DNA from: an uncultured Alphaproteobacteria bacterium
Lineage (GTDB): Bacteria > Pseudomonadota > Alphaproteobacteria > RF32 > CAG-239
Direction of reading: 5' to 3'
Length of the DNA stretch: 64,000 nt
Assembly: GCA_934271465.1 (NCBI GenBank)
Contig: CAKQRQ010000005.1
Coordinates: forward strand, 48,391-112,390
Numbering within the stretch: the first letter of the stretch is position 1; the number at the start of each line of letters is the position of its first letter. Below, piece by piece: positions 39,919 through 49,402 of the stretch. The notes beneath the pieces are model-generated. The model had not been told where the DNA came from, ran no database searches, and saw only the letters and a list, made by a program, of their open reading frames with translations. The translations under genes were made by a program, and so were the position numbers.

Positions 39919-42180
39919 TTATCCGACGATTTTGACGTAAGTGCTCATAAGCTTTTTGATGCCGCCATGGTCAAAACAGACCTGAACGGTGTTGCCGTCT
40001 TGGGCGACGATTTTTCCATAACCGAAACTCTGATGATAGACGCGTTTTCCCAGATTGTTGGCCGGTTTTTCGCGTGTGTAGCTGTAACGACAGTCGCCGT
40101 CATAGATTGTTTCTTCATAGGTGTTGTTGAAGTTGTTCTTTTTAAATCCTGATGAATAACTTGAACTTCCGGCGCCAAAGTATGAACATTTGTTAATCAG
40201 CTCAATATGCTCTTTTGGGAGCTCGTCAATAAAGCGGGACGGCAGATTGTTTTGCCATTGGCCATAGACGCGGCGATTGTGCGCCATGGAGATAAACAGC
40301 CGGTGCTTGGCGCGGGTAATGGCCACATAGGCCAGACGGCGTTCTTCTTCAAGGGCGTTTTCGCCTTCGTCCAAAGCGCGTTGGTGCGGAAAGAGATTTT
40401 CTTCCCAGCCGGGGAGAAAGACAACATCAAATTCCAGTCCTTTGGCCGAATGTAATGTAATCAGCCTGACTTTGTTTTCGTTTGTGTCGTTATCGTTGTC
40501 CATAACCAGACTGACATGTTCCATAAAGGCCTGAATATCAGGATAGGTCTCGCGGTCGCTCATCACATTCATCAATTCTTTAAGGTTTTCCAGACGTCCG
40601 GGGGCTTCAGCGGAAGTGTCATTTTTAAGCATATCTTCATAGCCGCTTTCATCTAAAATCATCGCCATCAGGTCGTCTGGCGTGATGGCTAGGGCGGCGC
40701 GCCGCCATTCTTTAAAGTTGTTTATCAACCGCTCCAGAGATGTTTTGGATTTGCCGCTGAGGCCGCCTTTCGCGAGCAGGTTTTCCACGGCGGCAAACAG
40801 CGAGCAATGGTGCAAACGGGCTTCGTCGCGGAATTTTTCGACTGACTTGGCGCCGATTCCACGGGCGGGTTTGTTGATAATGCGTTCAAATGCCAAATCA
40901 TCGTCCGGTTGCAGAACAACCCTTAAATAGGCCAGAGCATCTCGGATTTCAGCGCGTTCATAAAACTTGAGCCCGCCGATAACCTGATAAGGAATGGCTT
41001 CGGAAATAAATTTTTCTTCAAAGGCGCGTGTTTGGGCGGCTGTGCGCACCAAAACAGCCATGTCTGAATAGGCATAGCCATCACGGCGGGCATTTTCGAC
41101 TTCTTCAGCGACAAATCCGGCCTCGTCATCGCCGGAATAGGTGCTGACAACTTTTATTTTGCTATTGTCGGTGCGGAGGGCCGGAGAGTTTTCGGCAACC
41201 TTTAAGGTTTTGCCCAAACGGCCGTCATTGTGCGCGATCAATGCCGACGCGGCGGCCAAAATATGTTGTGTTGAGCGATAGTTGCGTTCCAGACGAATGA
41301 CTTTAGCATCGGCGAAATCTTTGGTGAATTTTAAGATGTTTTCAATCTCGGCGCCGCGCCAGGAGTAAATAGATTGGTCATCATCGCCGACACAGCAGAG
41401 GTTTTTGTGCTTTTGGCTCAGCAGTCTGATGAGCAGGTATTGACTGACGTTTGTGTCTTGATACTCATCAACCATAATATATTTGAAGCGGTTTTGATAT
41501 TTTTCTAAAATGTCGGTATGGGTCATCAAAATCTGGAGCGTGTCCAAAATAATGTCGCCAAAATCCACACAGTTCAGTTCTTTGAGGCGGGCTTGATAGA
41601 GCTTATAAAGCCGCACGGTTGTATTGTCTTTTGTTTCGCCGATTTTTTCAACTGTCCGGCCTTTGTCTTTCCATAGGCTTATTCTTTCGAGGACGGCTTG
41701 CGGCGGATATTTCTTATCATCAATGCCGTTTGCCTCGCAAATTTGTTTCAGCAGACGTTTTTGATCATCATCGCCCAGAATCGTGAAATTATTGTGCAGG
41801 CCGACCAGTTCGGCATGATTGCGCAAAATTTTGACGCAAATGCTGTGGAAGGTGCCCAGCCAAACCGAAGAGGCCACATCGCCAATCATCTGAAACACGC
41901 GCTCTTTCATTTCTCGGGCGGCGCGGTTTGTGAACGTGACGACCAGACATTCCCATGGGGCGGCCAAACGGCGAGACAAAATATAAGCCAGACGCGTTGT
42001 CAAAACTTTTGTTTTGCCTGTTCCGGCGCCGGATAAAACCAGCAACGGCCCTTGCGTTGTTTCGACGGCTTGGCGTTGTTCCGGATTCAAAATGTCCAAC
42101 CATGCCAGATGAGGCATCAGCTGAGAGGTGTTGCTTGTTTCTTCTGTATTGTCGCGGCTTAAATCAAAAATATCATCCAT
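39919..42180 (-). CDS. uvrD: UvrD/PcrA-family DNA helicase
   Basis: A superfamily 1A 3'-5' helicase for nucleotide excision and mismatch repair. The 753-aa product has LNPEQRQAVETTQGPLLVLSGAGTGKTKVLTTRLAYI (Q-motif and Walker A), VVTFTNRAAREM, MVDEYQDTN, CCVGDDDQSIYSWRGAEI, RLERNYRST, LITLHSAKGLEFDVVFLPG and YVAITRAKHRL, all in order. The C-terminus carries the PcrA-type RNA-polymerase-binding Tudor-like end (GKRVYHQSFGYGKIVAQDG). The ATG at 42180 is preferred to a TTG two codons upstream. Confidence 0.95.
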   Translation of the reverse strand: MDDIFDLSRDNTEETSNTSQLMPHLAWLDILNPEQRQAVETTQGPLLVLSGAGTGKTKVLTTRLAYILSRRLAAPWECLVVTFTNRAAREMKERVFQMIGDVASSVWLGTFHSICVKILRNHAELVGLHNNFTILGDDDQKRLLKQICEANGIDDKKYPPQAVLERISLWKDKGRTVEKIGETKDNTTVRLYKLYQARLKELNCVDFGDIILDTLQILMTHTDILEKYQNRFKYIMVDEYQDTNVSQYLLIRLLSQKHKNLCCVGDDDQSIYSWRGAEIENILKFTKDFADAKVIRLERNYRSTQHILAAASALIAHNDGRLGKTLKVAENSPALRTDNSKIKVVSTYSGDDEAGFVAEEVENARRDGYAYSDMAVLVRTAAQTRAFEEKFISEAIPYQVIGGLKFYERAEIRDALAYLRVVLQPDDDLAFERIINKPARGIGAKSVEKFRDEARLHHCSLFAAVENLLAKGGLSGKSKTSLERLINNFKEWRRAALAITPDDLMAMILDESGYEDMLKNDTSAEAPGRLENLKELMNVMSDRETYPDIQAFMEHVSLVMDNDNDTNENKVRLITLHSAKGLEFDVVFLPGWEENLFPHQRALDEGENALEEERRLAYVAITRAKHRLFISMAHNRRVYGQWQNNLPSRFIDELPKEHIELINKCSYFGAGSSSYSSGFKKNNFNNTYEETIYDGDCRYSYTREKPANNLGKRVYHQSFGYGKIVAQDGNTVQVCFDHGGIKKLMSTYVKIVG

Positions 42181-42282
42181 GGTCAATCTTCTTGTTTTTT
42201 TAACTTTTAAGCAATATATATGATATAAAGTGATATGAAAAGAACAAAATTGGACTTTTTAGCAGAAAAAAAGGATATAAAT

Positions 42283-43245
42283 ATGTCGGAAATACGTTCT
42301 AAAATTGTCGGGCTTCAGCAGTTTATGAATTCTAAAATTCTTGGACAGGAAGATTTGGTTGATAAATTGCTCATCACGCTTTTGGCGGACGGCCATGCGT
42401 TGGTGGAAGGAGCTCCGGGGCTTGCCAAAACAAAGGCTATTAAAACTCTAGCCTCTCTGATTAAGGCTGAGTATAACCGTATTCAATTTACACCGGATTT
42501 GCTGCCGGCTGATATTACCGGAAGCGAAATTTATGTTGCCTCGACCGGAAAATTTGAGTTCAGAAAAGGACCTGTGTTTGCCAATTTGGTTTTGGCCGAT
42601 GAGATTAACCGTGCGCCGGCTAAAGTTCAATCGGCGCTTTTGGAAGCTATGGCCGAACGGCAGGTCAGTGTCGGGGGACAGCGCTATCCTCTGCCGAAAG
42701 TGTTTATGGTTATGGCAACCCAAAACCCGATTGAACACGAGGGAACTTATAATCTGCCCGAGGCACAGCTTGATCGATTTTTGATGTATGTTAAGATTAC
42801 GCACCCTGATGCAGCCACTGAAAAGAAAATTTTGAAACTTGTCCGCGGCGAAATTCTTGGAGAAGAAAGCTCCACGCCAGCCGATGTGACTGTTGAGGAT
42901 ATTTTGACTGCCCGCACGGAAGCTTTGAAAGTGCATATGAGCGAGGCTGTGGAAGAATATTTGGTTCAGCTCATTATGGCGACCCGCTATCCCGAAAAAT
43001 ATGATTCATCTTTGAAAGGCAGCGTTTTGTTCGGGGCAAGTCCCCGCGCGACTTTGGCTTTGGACAGGTGTGCTAAAGTTCATGCTTGGCTCAAGGGAAA
43101 AGACTTTGTCACGCCGGAAGATTTGCATGCGGTGGTTTATGATATTTTGCGCCATCGTTTGATTTTGAGCTTTGAGGCACAGGCGGAAGGTCTGACAACA
43201 GACCATGTTATTGCGTCATTATTGAAATCTGTTCCTCTGCCGTAA
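42283..43245 (+). CDS. MoxR-family AAA+ ATPase
   Basis: MoxR ATPases act as chaperones for metal insertion or complex assembly, usually with a DUF58 partner. The 320-aa product has ALVEGAPGLAKTKAIKTLA (Walker A), QFTPDLLPADITGSEIY, VFANLVLADEINRAPAKVQSALLEAMAERQVSV (Walker B) and VMATQNPIEHEGTYNLPEAQLDRF (sensor 1). The ATG at 42283 follows AAGGAT; an in-frame ATG at 42235 has no ribosome binding site. DUF58 follows after 15 bp. Confidence 0.93.
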   Translation: MSEIRSKIVGLQQFMNSKILGQEDLVDKLLITLLADGHALVEGAPGLAKTKAIKTLASLIKAEYNRIQFTPDLLPADITGSEIYVASTGKFEFRKGPVFANLVLADEINRAPAKVQSALLEAMAERQVSVGGQRYPLPKVFMVMATQNPIEHEGTYNLPEAQLDRFLMYVKITHPDAATEKKILKLVRGEILGEESSTPADVTVEDILTARTEALKVHMSEAVEEYLVQLIMATRYPEKYDSSLKGSVLFGASPRATLALDRCAKVHAWLKGKDFVTPEDLHAVVYDILRHRLILSFEAQAEGLTTDHVIASLLKSVPLP

Positions 43246-43260
43246 TCCTAGGGCTTTGCT

Positions 43261-44214
43261 ATGGGAAAACTTGAGCAACTGACATCAAAGTTTTTTAAAC
43301 CCGTATCTGACAAAAAAAATGAAAACGGGTTGTATGCTTCATTAGATGATTTGATGAATATGCGGCATTATGCAGCTTATTTGAGGTTTGGAAAGTTCAA
43401 CAAAACCTTTGCCAATCAGGCTGGAGAGATTCGCTCGGCTTTTAAGGGTAGAGGGATTGAAATGGAAGAACTTCGGGAATACGGGTTTGGAGATGATGTC
43501 CGAGATATTGATTGGCGTGTGACGGCGCGTAAAGAAACGCCTTATACAAGGGTTTATCTTGAGGAAAAAGACAGAGAAATATATGTTTGGCTTGATTTAT
43601 CAGCCATTATGATGTTTGGTTCCGTCAAAGAACTGAAATCTGTTACCGCGGCAAAAGCGGCAGCATTGCTCGGATGGTTTTCTTTGTTGAACAAAGATAG
43701 ATTCGGTTGTGTCATTTTTGATGGGGCAAAGTCTTTTGTGTTTAAGGCTAGGGGGAATAGGGCTTGTCTGGCGGCTGTTTTGAAAAAAATTTCATCCTTA
43801 TCAAAAGAGGCTTTGAAACAAAGAAACTTGAATGATGCGGAACGCCAAAAATCTTTGAAACTTCTTCAAAAAACAGCCGGTAACAGAGCTAATGTTTTTC
43901 TTATCAGTTCGTTTGAATCGTGGTTTGCTGATTTTCAGGCTGATTTAGCGCCTCTGGTGCGGACAAATTCTGTATATTTGATGGATGTGTTTGATAAGCT
44001 GGAGAGAAAAGCGCCGCCGGCCGGACAGTATATGGTTCAATGGGGCGATGAAAAACTTGTTTTTGATTCTTCGTCTAAAAATTATCGACGTGATTATGCT
44101 GCTTATTTTGATGCAAAACGTCAAAAAATACGGGATTTTTGCAGAAAATTTGATTGCCGCTTTGGAGAAATCAGTTCTGAAACGGGATTTGTCGGTAAAA
44201 TGAAAATATTTTAA
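43261..44214 (+). CDS. DUF58-domain protein
   Basis: The 317-aa product has GRGIEMEELREYGFGDDVRDIDWRVTARKETPYTRVYLEEKDREIYVWLDLSAIM, the family core (R-x-YxxGDDxRxIDWxxxAR) leading into a von Willebrand A-like fold (VWLDLSAIMMFGS). There is no membrane helix. It is the usual partner of MoxR ATPases and is here in operon with one. A short TPR gene with its own promoter follows. Confidence 0.92.
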   Translation: MGKLEQLTSKFFKPVSDKKNENGLYASLDDLMNMRHYAAYLRFGKFNKTFANQAGEIRSAFKGRGIEMEELREYGFGDDVRDIDWRVTARKETPYTRVYLEEKDREIYVWLDLSAIMMFGSVKELKSVTAAKAAALLGWFSLLNKDRFGCVIFDGAKSFVFKARGNRACLAAVLKKISSLSKEALKQRNLNDAERQKSLKLLQKTAGNRANVFLISSFESWFADFQADLAPLVRTNSVYLMDVFDKLERKAPPAGQYMVQWGDEKLVFDSSSKNYRRDYAAYFDAKRQKIRDFCRKFDCRFGEISSETGFVGKMKIF

Positions 44215-44223
44215 CTCCCGTGC

Positions 44224-44252
44224 TTGACAGAAAAGCACTGATATGGTATTTT
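44224..44252 (+). promoter_or_regulatory. Promoter of the TPR gene
   Basis: TTGACA (44224-44229), 17-bp spacer ending ATATGG, TATTTT (44247-44252). Confidence 0.7.
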
Positions 44253-44295
44253 TAGAAACATAATTATTTTAACTTATAATTGAAAAGAGAGAACA

Positions 44296-45273
44296 ATGGT
44301 TAAATCAAACGATAATGCCGCGTATAAGAGAGGTCAGGAACTTCTTGATCAGGGAATGTATAAAGATGCAATTGCTCAATTTGATGCAGCAATTGCCGAA
44401 CAGCCTGATTCTTGGAAATCCTTAAATTCAAAGGGGTTTGCTTATCAGAAATTGAGCAAATATACCGAAGCCGTGGAGTGTTTTGATAAGGCTTTGGAAA
44501 TTAATCCGACGTCCGTTGAGGTTTTGAACAACAAGGGCGTTACGTTGAGTATGCGCGGACTTTATAAAGAAGCCATTCAATGTTTTAATGAAGCGGTTGC
44601 ACTGGATAAGACTTCCTTGGAAGCTCTGAACGGTAAGGCAATTGCTTTGCAACACATGTTTGCCTATAAAGAGGCTTTGGATGTTTTGGAAGAGGCTATG
44701 AAAATTGATAACAAACATCCTCAGACATTGTTGAGTGTTGCCGTAACTTTGCAGAAGTTGAAACAATATGAAAGAGCTATCTCTTTTTTCAAAAAGGTTC
44801 TTGCCGGCGATAAGAATAATATCAAGGCATGGAACGGCGTGGGGGTTACTTATCAGTTGATGGGAGATAACAGCTCCGCCATTAAATGTTTTACCAAAAT
44901 TTTGAATATTGACAGCCGTGAAATTCAAGCGTGGATTTCTATCGGGTTTGTTTATCAAAAGATGATGAAATTTAATGATGCTTTGAAGTGCTATAAAAAA
45001 GCTCAGTCGATTATCGGCAACCGCTATCATCATAAATTGTATGACGGGTTAGCTTCGTGTTTGACAAAGTTGTCGCTATTTGATGAGGCGTCGGAAGTTT
45101 ATCAGCAGATTTTCCAGAGAGAAGAGGGCAAGAAGAAATGGGACGCCCAGCGTTCGTTGAAGTTTGTTAATAAGCTTAAACGCAAAAAAGCCGTTGGAAC
45201 GCTTCAGGCTCTAGTGCCTCAGGATGAGTCGCTTCCGAAAATTAAAATCGATTTGCCGAAACCAGAGGATTAA
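44296..45273 (+). CDS. TPR-repeat protein, 325 aa
   Basis: The product is a row of about seven 34-residue tetratricopeptide repeats, for example NSKGFAYQKLSKYTEAVECFDKALEINP and NGVGVTYQLMGDNSSAIKCFTKILNID, followed by a basic C-terminal tail (KLKRKKAVGTLQAL). It lacks a signal peptide, so it is a cytoplasmic scaffold. The partner cannot be inferred. A hairpin (AAAGGCCGTT/AACGGCCTTT) follows. Confidence 0.9.
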   Translation: MVKSNDNAAYKRGQELLDQGMYKDAIAQFDAAIAEQPDSWKSLNSKGFAYQKLSKYTEAVECFDKALEINPTSVEVLNNKGVTLSMRGLYKEAIQCFNEAVALDKTSLEALNGKAIALQHMFAYKEALDVLEEAMKIDNKHPQTLLSVAVTLQKLKQYERAISFFKKVLAGDKNNIKAWNGVGVTYQLMGDNSSAIKCFTKILNIDSREIQAWISIGFVYQKMMKFNDALKCYKKAQSIIGNRYHHKLYDGLASCLTKLSLFDEASEVYQQIFQREEGKKKWDAQRSLKFVNKLKRKKAVGTLQALVPQDESLPKIKIDLPKPED

Positions 45274-45293
45274 GCAAAACAGAAAATTCTAAT

Positions 45294-45324
45294 AAAGGCC
45301 GTTTCTCAAAAGGAACGGCCTTTG
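45294..45324 (+). terminator. Terminator-like hairpin after the TPR gene
   Basis: AAAGGCCGTT pairs with AACGGCCTTT; the T run is short. Confidence 0.6.
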
Positions 45325-45401
45325 CTATAATGTTCTTGTTTTTCTTTGTAAAGAATCTATCACTCCTTTTGTTAATTCTAATATACAGAAAGGAGACTTA
45401 A

Positions 45402-46001
45402 ATGATTTATGCTTATATTCGGGTTTCGACAAACCATCAATTGATTGCCAATCAACGGTATGAGATTAGCGCTTATGCTGCTCAAAATAAAATTAAAATT
45501 TCAAAATGGATTGAGGAGACTATTTCCTCAAGAACGGATGTAGAAGAGCGAAAACTCAGCACTATTCTGCAACAATTGAAAAAGGGTGATATTTTGATAG
45601 CCAGCGAGCTTTCCAGATTTGGGCGCAACCTGCTTCAGGTTATGAGTATTTTGCATGAATGTATGGATAAAAATTGTCAGGTATGGACAATCAAAGAAAA
45701 TTATAAGCTCGGAATGGATATTCAGTCCAAGGTTTTGGCCTTTGCGTTTGGACTTTCAGCGGAGATTGAGAGACAGTTGATTTCTCAGCGCACAAGAGAA
45801 AGCCTGCACAGAATCAGATCCGAAGGGCGCAAGCTTGGGCGTCCTTTCGGGGCGACCTCGTCGCAATTGGATTGTGAAAAAGACCGTATTGTCGATATGT
45901 TGGCCAGCGGTTTTTCCAAGGCGGAAATTGCCCGTTTTTATAATATTCATTGGTCGACGCTCAGTCGTTTTGTCAAACATAGAATACCTGAATTTTACTG
46001 A
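45402..46001 (+). CDS. Serine recombinase, Mpi-type DNA invertase
   Basis: The 199-aa product is a small serine recombinase. YAYIRVST holds the catalytic Ser9; ASELSRFGRNLLQVMSIL gives the paired Arg residues; IQSKVLAFAFGLSAEIERQLISQRTRESL and KLGRPFG lead to a C-terminal helix-turn-helix (SKAEIARFYNIHWSTLSRFV). The WTIKENYKLGMDIQSKVLAFAFGLSAEIER stretch is very close in style to the Mpi invertase of Bacteroides, which flips many capsule promoters. No invertible inverted repeat pair was recognised next to the gene, so it may act elsewhere. AAAGGAG precedes the ATG. Confidence 0.85.
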   Translation: MIYAYIRVSTNHQLIANQRYEISAYAAQNKIKISKWIEETISSRTDVEERKLSTILQQLKKGDILIASELSRFGRNLLQVMSILHECMDKNCQVWTIKENYKLGMDIQSKVLAFAFGLSAEIERQLISQRTRESLHRIRSEGRKLGRPFGATSSQLDCEKDRIVDMLASGFSKAEIARFYNIHWSTLSRFVKHRIPEFY

Positions 46002-46003
46002 TT

Positions 46004-46426
46004 CTAAACAAATTCATCAACATCGACGATATGTTCGTTTTTTTCGTAAAAATGTTTGAGGTAATTGCGTCCGGTGCGTTCAATTTCCTCATCTTTGATG
46101 ATTGATTGATTGGAAGAGTAAACATTTACTTTATTATTCTCAACAGGAGGGGCGCTTTCGTCGAAAACACCGCTGAGAGCCAAAGCTTCAATGCTTGTGG
46201 AGATATCTGGAGTGGCCGATGTAAAATCAGGCTGAAATTGCTTGGCCTCTCCTCCTGGTGAGCCAGAATTCTTTTGTCCGCCCGAGTTGTCATCTCGGAC
46301 GAGGACATTGTTTCTGGTGTCGATGTTTTCAACGAATTGAGAATGGTTATTTGCTGAATAAACACTTTTATCTGTTTTTGCAACAGACGAGGCAGAGCTT
46401 ACTTTTCTTGTTGATCCTATACTCAT
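46004..46426 (-). CDS. Ser/Asn-rich hypothetical protein, 140 aa
   Basis: The product starts MSIGSTRKVSSASSVAKTDK, is rich in Ser, Asn and Asp with low predicted structure, and ends with a short helix (RTGRNYLKHFYEKNEHIVDVDEFV). There is no signal peptide. It is slightly reminiscent of small disordered flagellar assembly proteins of alphaproteobacteria, but I see no defining motif and no flagellar neighbours. It is convergent with the invertase gene. Confidence 0.55.
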   Translation of the reverse strand: MSIGSTRKVSSASSVAKTDKSVYSANNHSQFVENIDTRNNVLVRDDNSGGQKNSGSPGGEAKQFQPDFTSATPDISTSIEALALSGVFDESAPPVENNKVNVYSSNQSIIKDEEIERTGRNYLKHFYEKNEHIVDVDEFV

Positions 46427-46520
46427 GCGGATTCTCCCATAAGATTGTCAGCCTATAAATTCTTTCAGGCCTTATAGAATGCATTATAACATATAACTCT
46501 TTAAAAAGCCATAGTTTTTT

Positions 46521-46715
46521 TTATTTGCTTGTGTTCTTTTTGTTTTCAGTGGCTTTTTTGACGGCTTCAAATTTTGTTTTTGACCAATTATAAATAATCG
46601 AAGAGATATTTTTGATAACGACAATAGTCTTTTGCGCCCATTCTTTTATTGTTTCGACTTTGATAATGCCGAAAATAAAGGCGATAATTAAGGCTATTAA
46701 AATCCAGCTTAACAT
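46521..46715 (-). CDS. Small single-span membrane protein, possibly TatA-like
   Basis: The 64-aa product has an N-terminal membrane helix (LSWILIALIIAFIFG) followed by an amphipathic helix (IKVETIKEWAQKTIVVIKNI) and a lysine-rich tail. TatA proteins have the same layout with an FGxxKL hinge; here FGIIKV is at that place. In alphaproteobacteria tatA is often found close to nagZ, which is directly upstream and overlaps it by 7 bp. The similarity is too short to be sure. Confidence 0.5.
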   Translation of the reverse strand: MLSWILIALIIAFIFGIIKVETIKEWAQKTIVVIKNISSIIYNWSKTKFEAVKKATENKKNTSK

Positions 46716-47791
46716 GTAGTTTGCTCCTTTTTCTTGAGTATGTTTAAAACTTCTGTCGCATCATACGTTTCATCGTAATGTTGCATTTGTCCAAAGAGAG
46801 AAGCATATTGTTTGTGCAGGGTCTCTTTGTCAGAAATTTTATGATGATTATGCAAAATTGCGCAGGCTTTGTCCAGACGTTCCTGTCCGATGTCGGAGAG
46901 ATGTGGACAATTTAGGGATAGTTCCTCCATATCGGTCATATCTCCGAGGCAATAACAGACGCAATCGCAACCGGCGGCTATGGGTAAAGCAGCCTTTTCG
47001 GAAACAGATCCTTTAAGGGCCTTCATTTCAATGGCATCAGACAAAAGAAGCCCTTTGAATCCGATAGCTTCGCGTATGAGTGTTTGAATGGCGACAGCGC
47101 TTTGAGTTACAGGATGGTCTGCATCAATTTCTGTTAACAAGATATGAGCCGTCATTCCACATAGGGCGAAAGAACAGTCTTTAAAGGGGACTAATTCGTT
47201 TAGAATATCTGAGAGCGCGCTGTTGATGACAGGGAGCCCTAAATGCGGGTCTGAAACAGCGGCGCCGTGTCCGGGCATATGTTTGATACACGGGATAATT
47301 CCGGATTCCATATAGGTTGTAACCATTGTTTTTCCGAGGGCAGAAACCGTTTTGATGTCTGATGAAAAACAGCGGTTGCGCAAAGCTTCGGTGGTTGTAG
47401 GGCGGGCGATATCTAAAACAGGGGCAAAATTGACGTTGATTCCTATTTCTTTTAAGTCTGAGCTGATTAATTGAGCATGGCGTTTGGTCTCTTCTAAGGC
47501 TTCGGGCAGCGGTAAGGAGCCGATTTCCGATTGCGAGGCATAAAATTTGAAATCGGGTTCTTTAAGACGCCGAACGCGTCCACCTTCCTGATCGATGGCT
47601 ATCAGAAAATTATCTCTGCCGACGACTTCTTTAATCTGGTTTGTCAGGCTTTTTAGCTGTTGTTTGTTTTTGATGTTGCGTCCGAAAAGGGTTATTCCGG
47701 CAGGGTTTGTTTTTTCAAATAGGTATTTTTCTTCATCAGTCAGGGTTTGTCCCGAGCAGGATAAAAAGGCTGCCAATACAGGTTTTTCCAT
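46709..47791 (-). CDS. nagZ: Beta-N-acetylhexosaminidase NagZ
   Basis: NagZ is a cytoplasmic GH3 enzyme releasing GlcNAc from anhydromuropeptides in peptidoglycan recycling. The 360-aa product has IDQEGGRVRRL, INVNFAPVLDIA, CIKHMPGHGAAVSDPHLGLP (the catalytic His/Asp loop KHxPGHG) and LLLSDAIEMKAL with the nucleophile Asp in the SDA motif. Length is normal. It is downstream of the M50 protease gene by 13 bp. Confidence 0.94.
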   Translation of the reverse strand: MEKPVLAAFLSCSGQTLTDEEKYLFEKTNPAGITLFGRNIKNKQQLKSLTNQIKEVVGRDNFLIAIDQEGGRVRRLKEPDFKFYASQSEIGSLPLPEALEETKRHAQLISSDLKEIGINVNFAPVLDIARPTTTEALRNRCFSSDIKTVSALGKTMVTTYMESGIIPCIKHMPGHGAAVSDPHLGLPVINSALSDILNELVPFKDCSFALCGMTAHILLTEIDADHPVTQSAVAIQTLIREAIGFKGLLLSDAIEMKALKGSVSEKAALPIAAGCDCVCYCLGDMTDMEELSLNCPHLSDIGQERLDKACAILHNHHKISDKETLHKQYASLFGQMQHYDETYDATEVLNILKKKEQTTC

Positions 47792-47804
47792 TAGAAGCTC
47801 CTTT

Positions 47805-48470
47805 TTATATTAAGATTAACCCTTTGAATATCCATAGGGATGTTTCGCGCAAATAATCGTCGAACGGGTTAAACCGGATGTGGAAAAATTGTAAAAGAGC
47901 CGGTAAAATGAAAGCCAGAAAGACAATAATTAACAGGCCTTGTCTGTCAGCATTCAGAAACTTTTGAATTTTTGGATTGTCAGACCATCCCAAAAGTATT
48001 TTTGAACCGTCCAACGGCGGTATTGGTAAGAGATTAAATACAGCCAAAATAACGTTAAATAAAATCATTTGAAGCCAAAACCAGGATAAAATTCCGCTTA
48101 AAGTCTGCCACGGGATAAAAAGGGATAGTTTTAGCAAAACAGATGATACGGCGGCCAAAAGCAAATTTGTGATAATTCCCGCGGATGATACAGCAAATAA
48201 GCCCCATTTTTTTGGCTTCAGGTTTGAATAATCAACCGGAACTGGTTTTGCCCACCCAAAGATAAAGCCTGTTTTGGATAGAAATAAAAGCGCCGGCAAA
48301 ATAATTGTTCCAAACGGATCAATATGTTTCAACGGATTCAAAGATAATCTTCCAGCAGCTTGAGCTGTCTTATCTCCGAAATATTTTGCCGTTAGTCCAT
48401 GGGCGATTTCGTGAAAGACAATGGCGATAAAAATTGCCAAAGCAGAGGCTGTCAGTTTAAGTATCATCAT
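47805..48470 (-). CDS. Site-2-protease-type M50 membrane metallopeptidase
   Basis: The 221-aa product is a six-helix membrane protein with the zinc motif FHEIAHG (His20, Glu21, His24) in the first helix and NLLPIPPLDGSKIL, the third zinc ligand motif, in a later helix. This family resembles a minimal FtsR/SpoIVFB-type protease without a PDZ domain. The ATG at 48470 is chosen since it makes an ATGA overlap with the SPOR gene; an in-frame start six codons upstream exists at 48488. Confidence 0.88.
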   Translation of the reverse strand: MMILKLTASALAIFIAIVFHEIAHGLTAKYFGDKTAQAAGRLSLNPLKHIDPFGTIILPALLFLSKTGFIFGWAKPVPVDYSNLKPKKWGLFAVSSAGIITNLLLAAVSSVLLKLSLFIPWQTLSGILSWFWLQMILFNVILAVFNLLPIPPLDGSKILLGWSDNPKIQKFLNADRQGLLIIVFLAFILPALLQFFHIRFNPFDDYLRETSLWIFKGLILI

Positions 48471-49342
48471 TTTTTCTTTACCAGACATGAGCCGCCGGCA
48501 GATTTTATGCTGTTGCAGATTTTGTCTGCGGGGGCGCGGTCTTTGAAACTTCCGGCTTTGAGGCGGTAAAATGTTCCTTTGCTTCCCAAATCGGCAGATT
48601 CGATTTCATGGGGCAAGCCGTTTAGAGCTGAATATTTTTTAGACATATCTTTCCACGCTTTTTCCATGGCCGATTTATTTGGAGAAGAAATCAGCTGAAT
48701 TTGCCATGAGCCTGCGGCAATTTCGACAGGCTTTGGCGCTTCAACGACAACGGGTTTAGGCTGTTGAACGGGCTTTTCTTCAACTACGACAGGTTTAGCC
48801 TCGGGTTTAACAGGTTCTTTTTTGGGCTGTGCGGGAGCTTTAACTTCATTGTTATTGATAATTTTTTCGGCCGTTTCAATAACATCAATTTTTATTTCTT
48901 TTTCAGGAGCCGGTTGTGTTTCTGTCGGTATAATGTCTTCGGGCATTTTGGGCTCTTCAGGCGGCGGCAGAAGATTTTCAACTTTGATATCGTCTGTTTC
49001 TTTTTTCTCGACAATGTCATAGACGGTTTTGTCCTGATTTAAGATTTCCATTCCGCCGGGGTCTGCCGGTTGAACTTTGATGGCCGTTTGCGGACGGCGG
49101 ACAACGGGAATATCGACATCTTCCGTTTGGGTGTAGTCAGAGGATAGAATAAACCAACTGACAATTCCTGCTAAGCCGATCCCCAAAATGGTTCCAATAA
49201 AAACATTTTGAGAGCGGCTGATTTCGTTTTTGCGTTCTTCAAGATTCTCAACGGATTGCGAGTTCAGGCGCTGACGAAATTCATCTAAAAATTCGCCGTT
49301 TTTATCTAAATCTTCTTCCTCGTCCCGAAAGTCATCAAGCAT
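48467..49342 (-). CDS. SPOR-domain membrane protein
   Basis: The 291-aa product has a cytoplasmic N-terminus of about 45 residues, one membrane helix (NVFIGTILGIGLAGIVSWFIL), a Pro/Lys/Glu-rich periplasmic linker of about 130 residues (KPVVVEEKPVQQPKPVVVE) and a C-terminal SPOR domain (GSWQIQLISSPNKSAMEKAWKDMSKKY ... FYRLKAGSFKDRAPADKICNSIKSAGGSCLV). SPOR domains bind denuded glycan at the septum. Located between dgt and nagZ, as often in alphaproteobacteria (argS normally lies here too but is absent). Confidence 0.9.
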   Translation of the reverse strand: MLDDFRDEEEDLDKNGEFLDEFRQRLNSQSVENLEERKNEISRSQNVFIGTILGIGLAGIVSWFILSSDYTQTEDVDIPVVRRPQTAIKVQPADPGGMEILNQDKTVYDIVEKKETDDIKVENLLPPPEEPKMPEDIIPTETQPAPEKEIKIDVIETAEKIINNNEVKAPAQPKKEPVKPEAKPVVVEEKPVQQPKPVVVEAPKPVEIAAGSWQIQLISSPNKSAMEKAWKDMSKKYSALNGLPHEIESADLGSKGTFYRLKAGSFKDRAPADKICNSIKSAGGSCLVKKK

Positions 49343-49402
49343 GGTTGCCCTCCCAAAGGTTACTATTTGATTTATTTATATAATACAAAACTTTATAATC
49401 TC

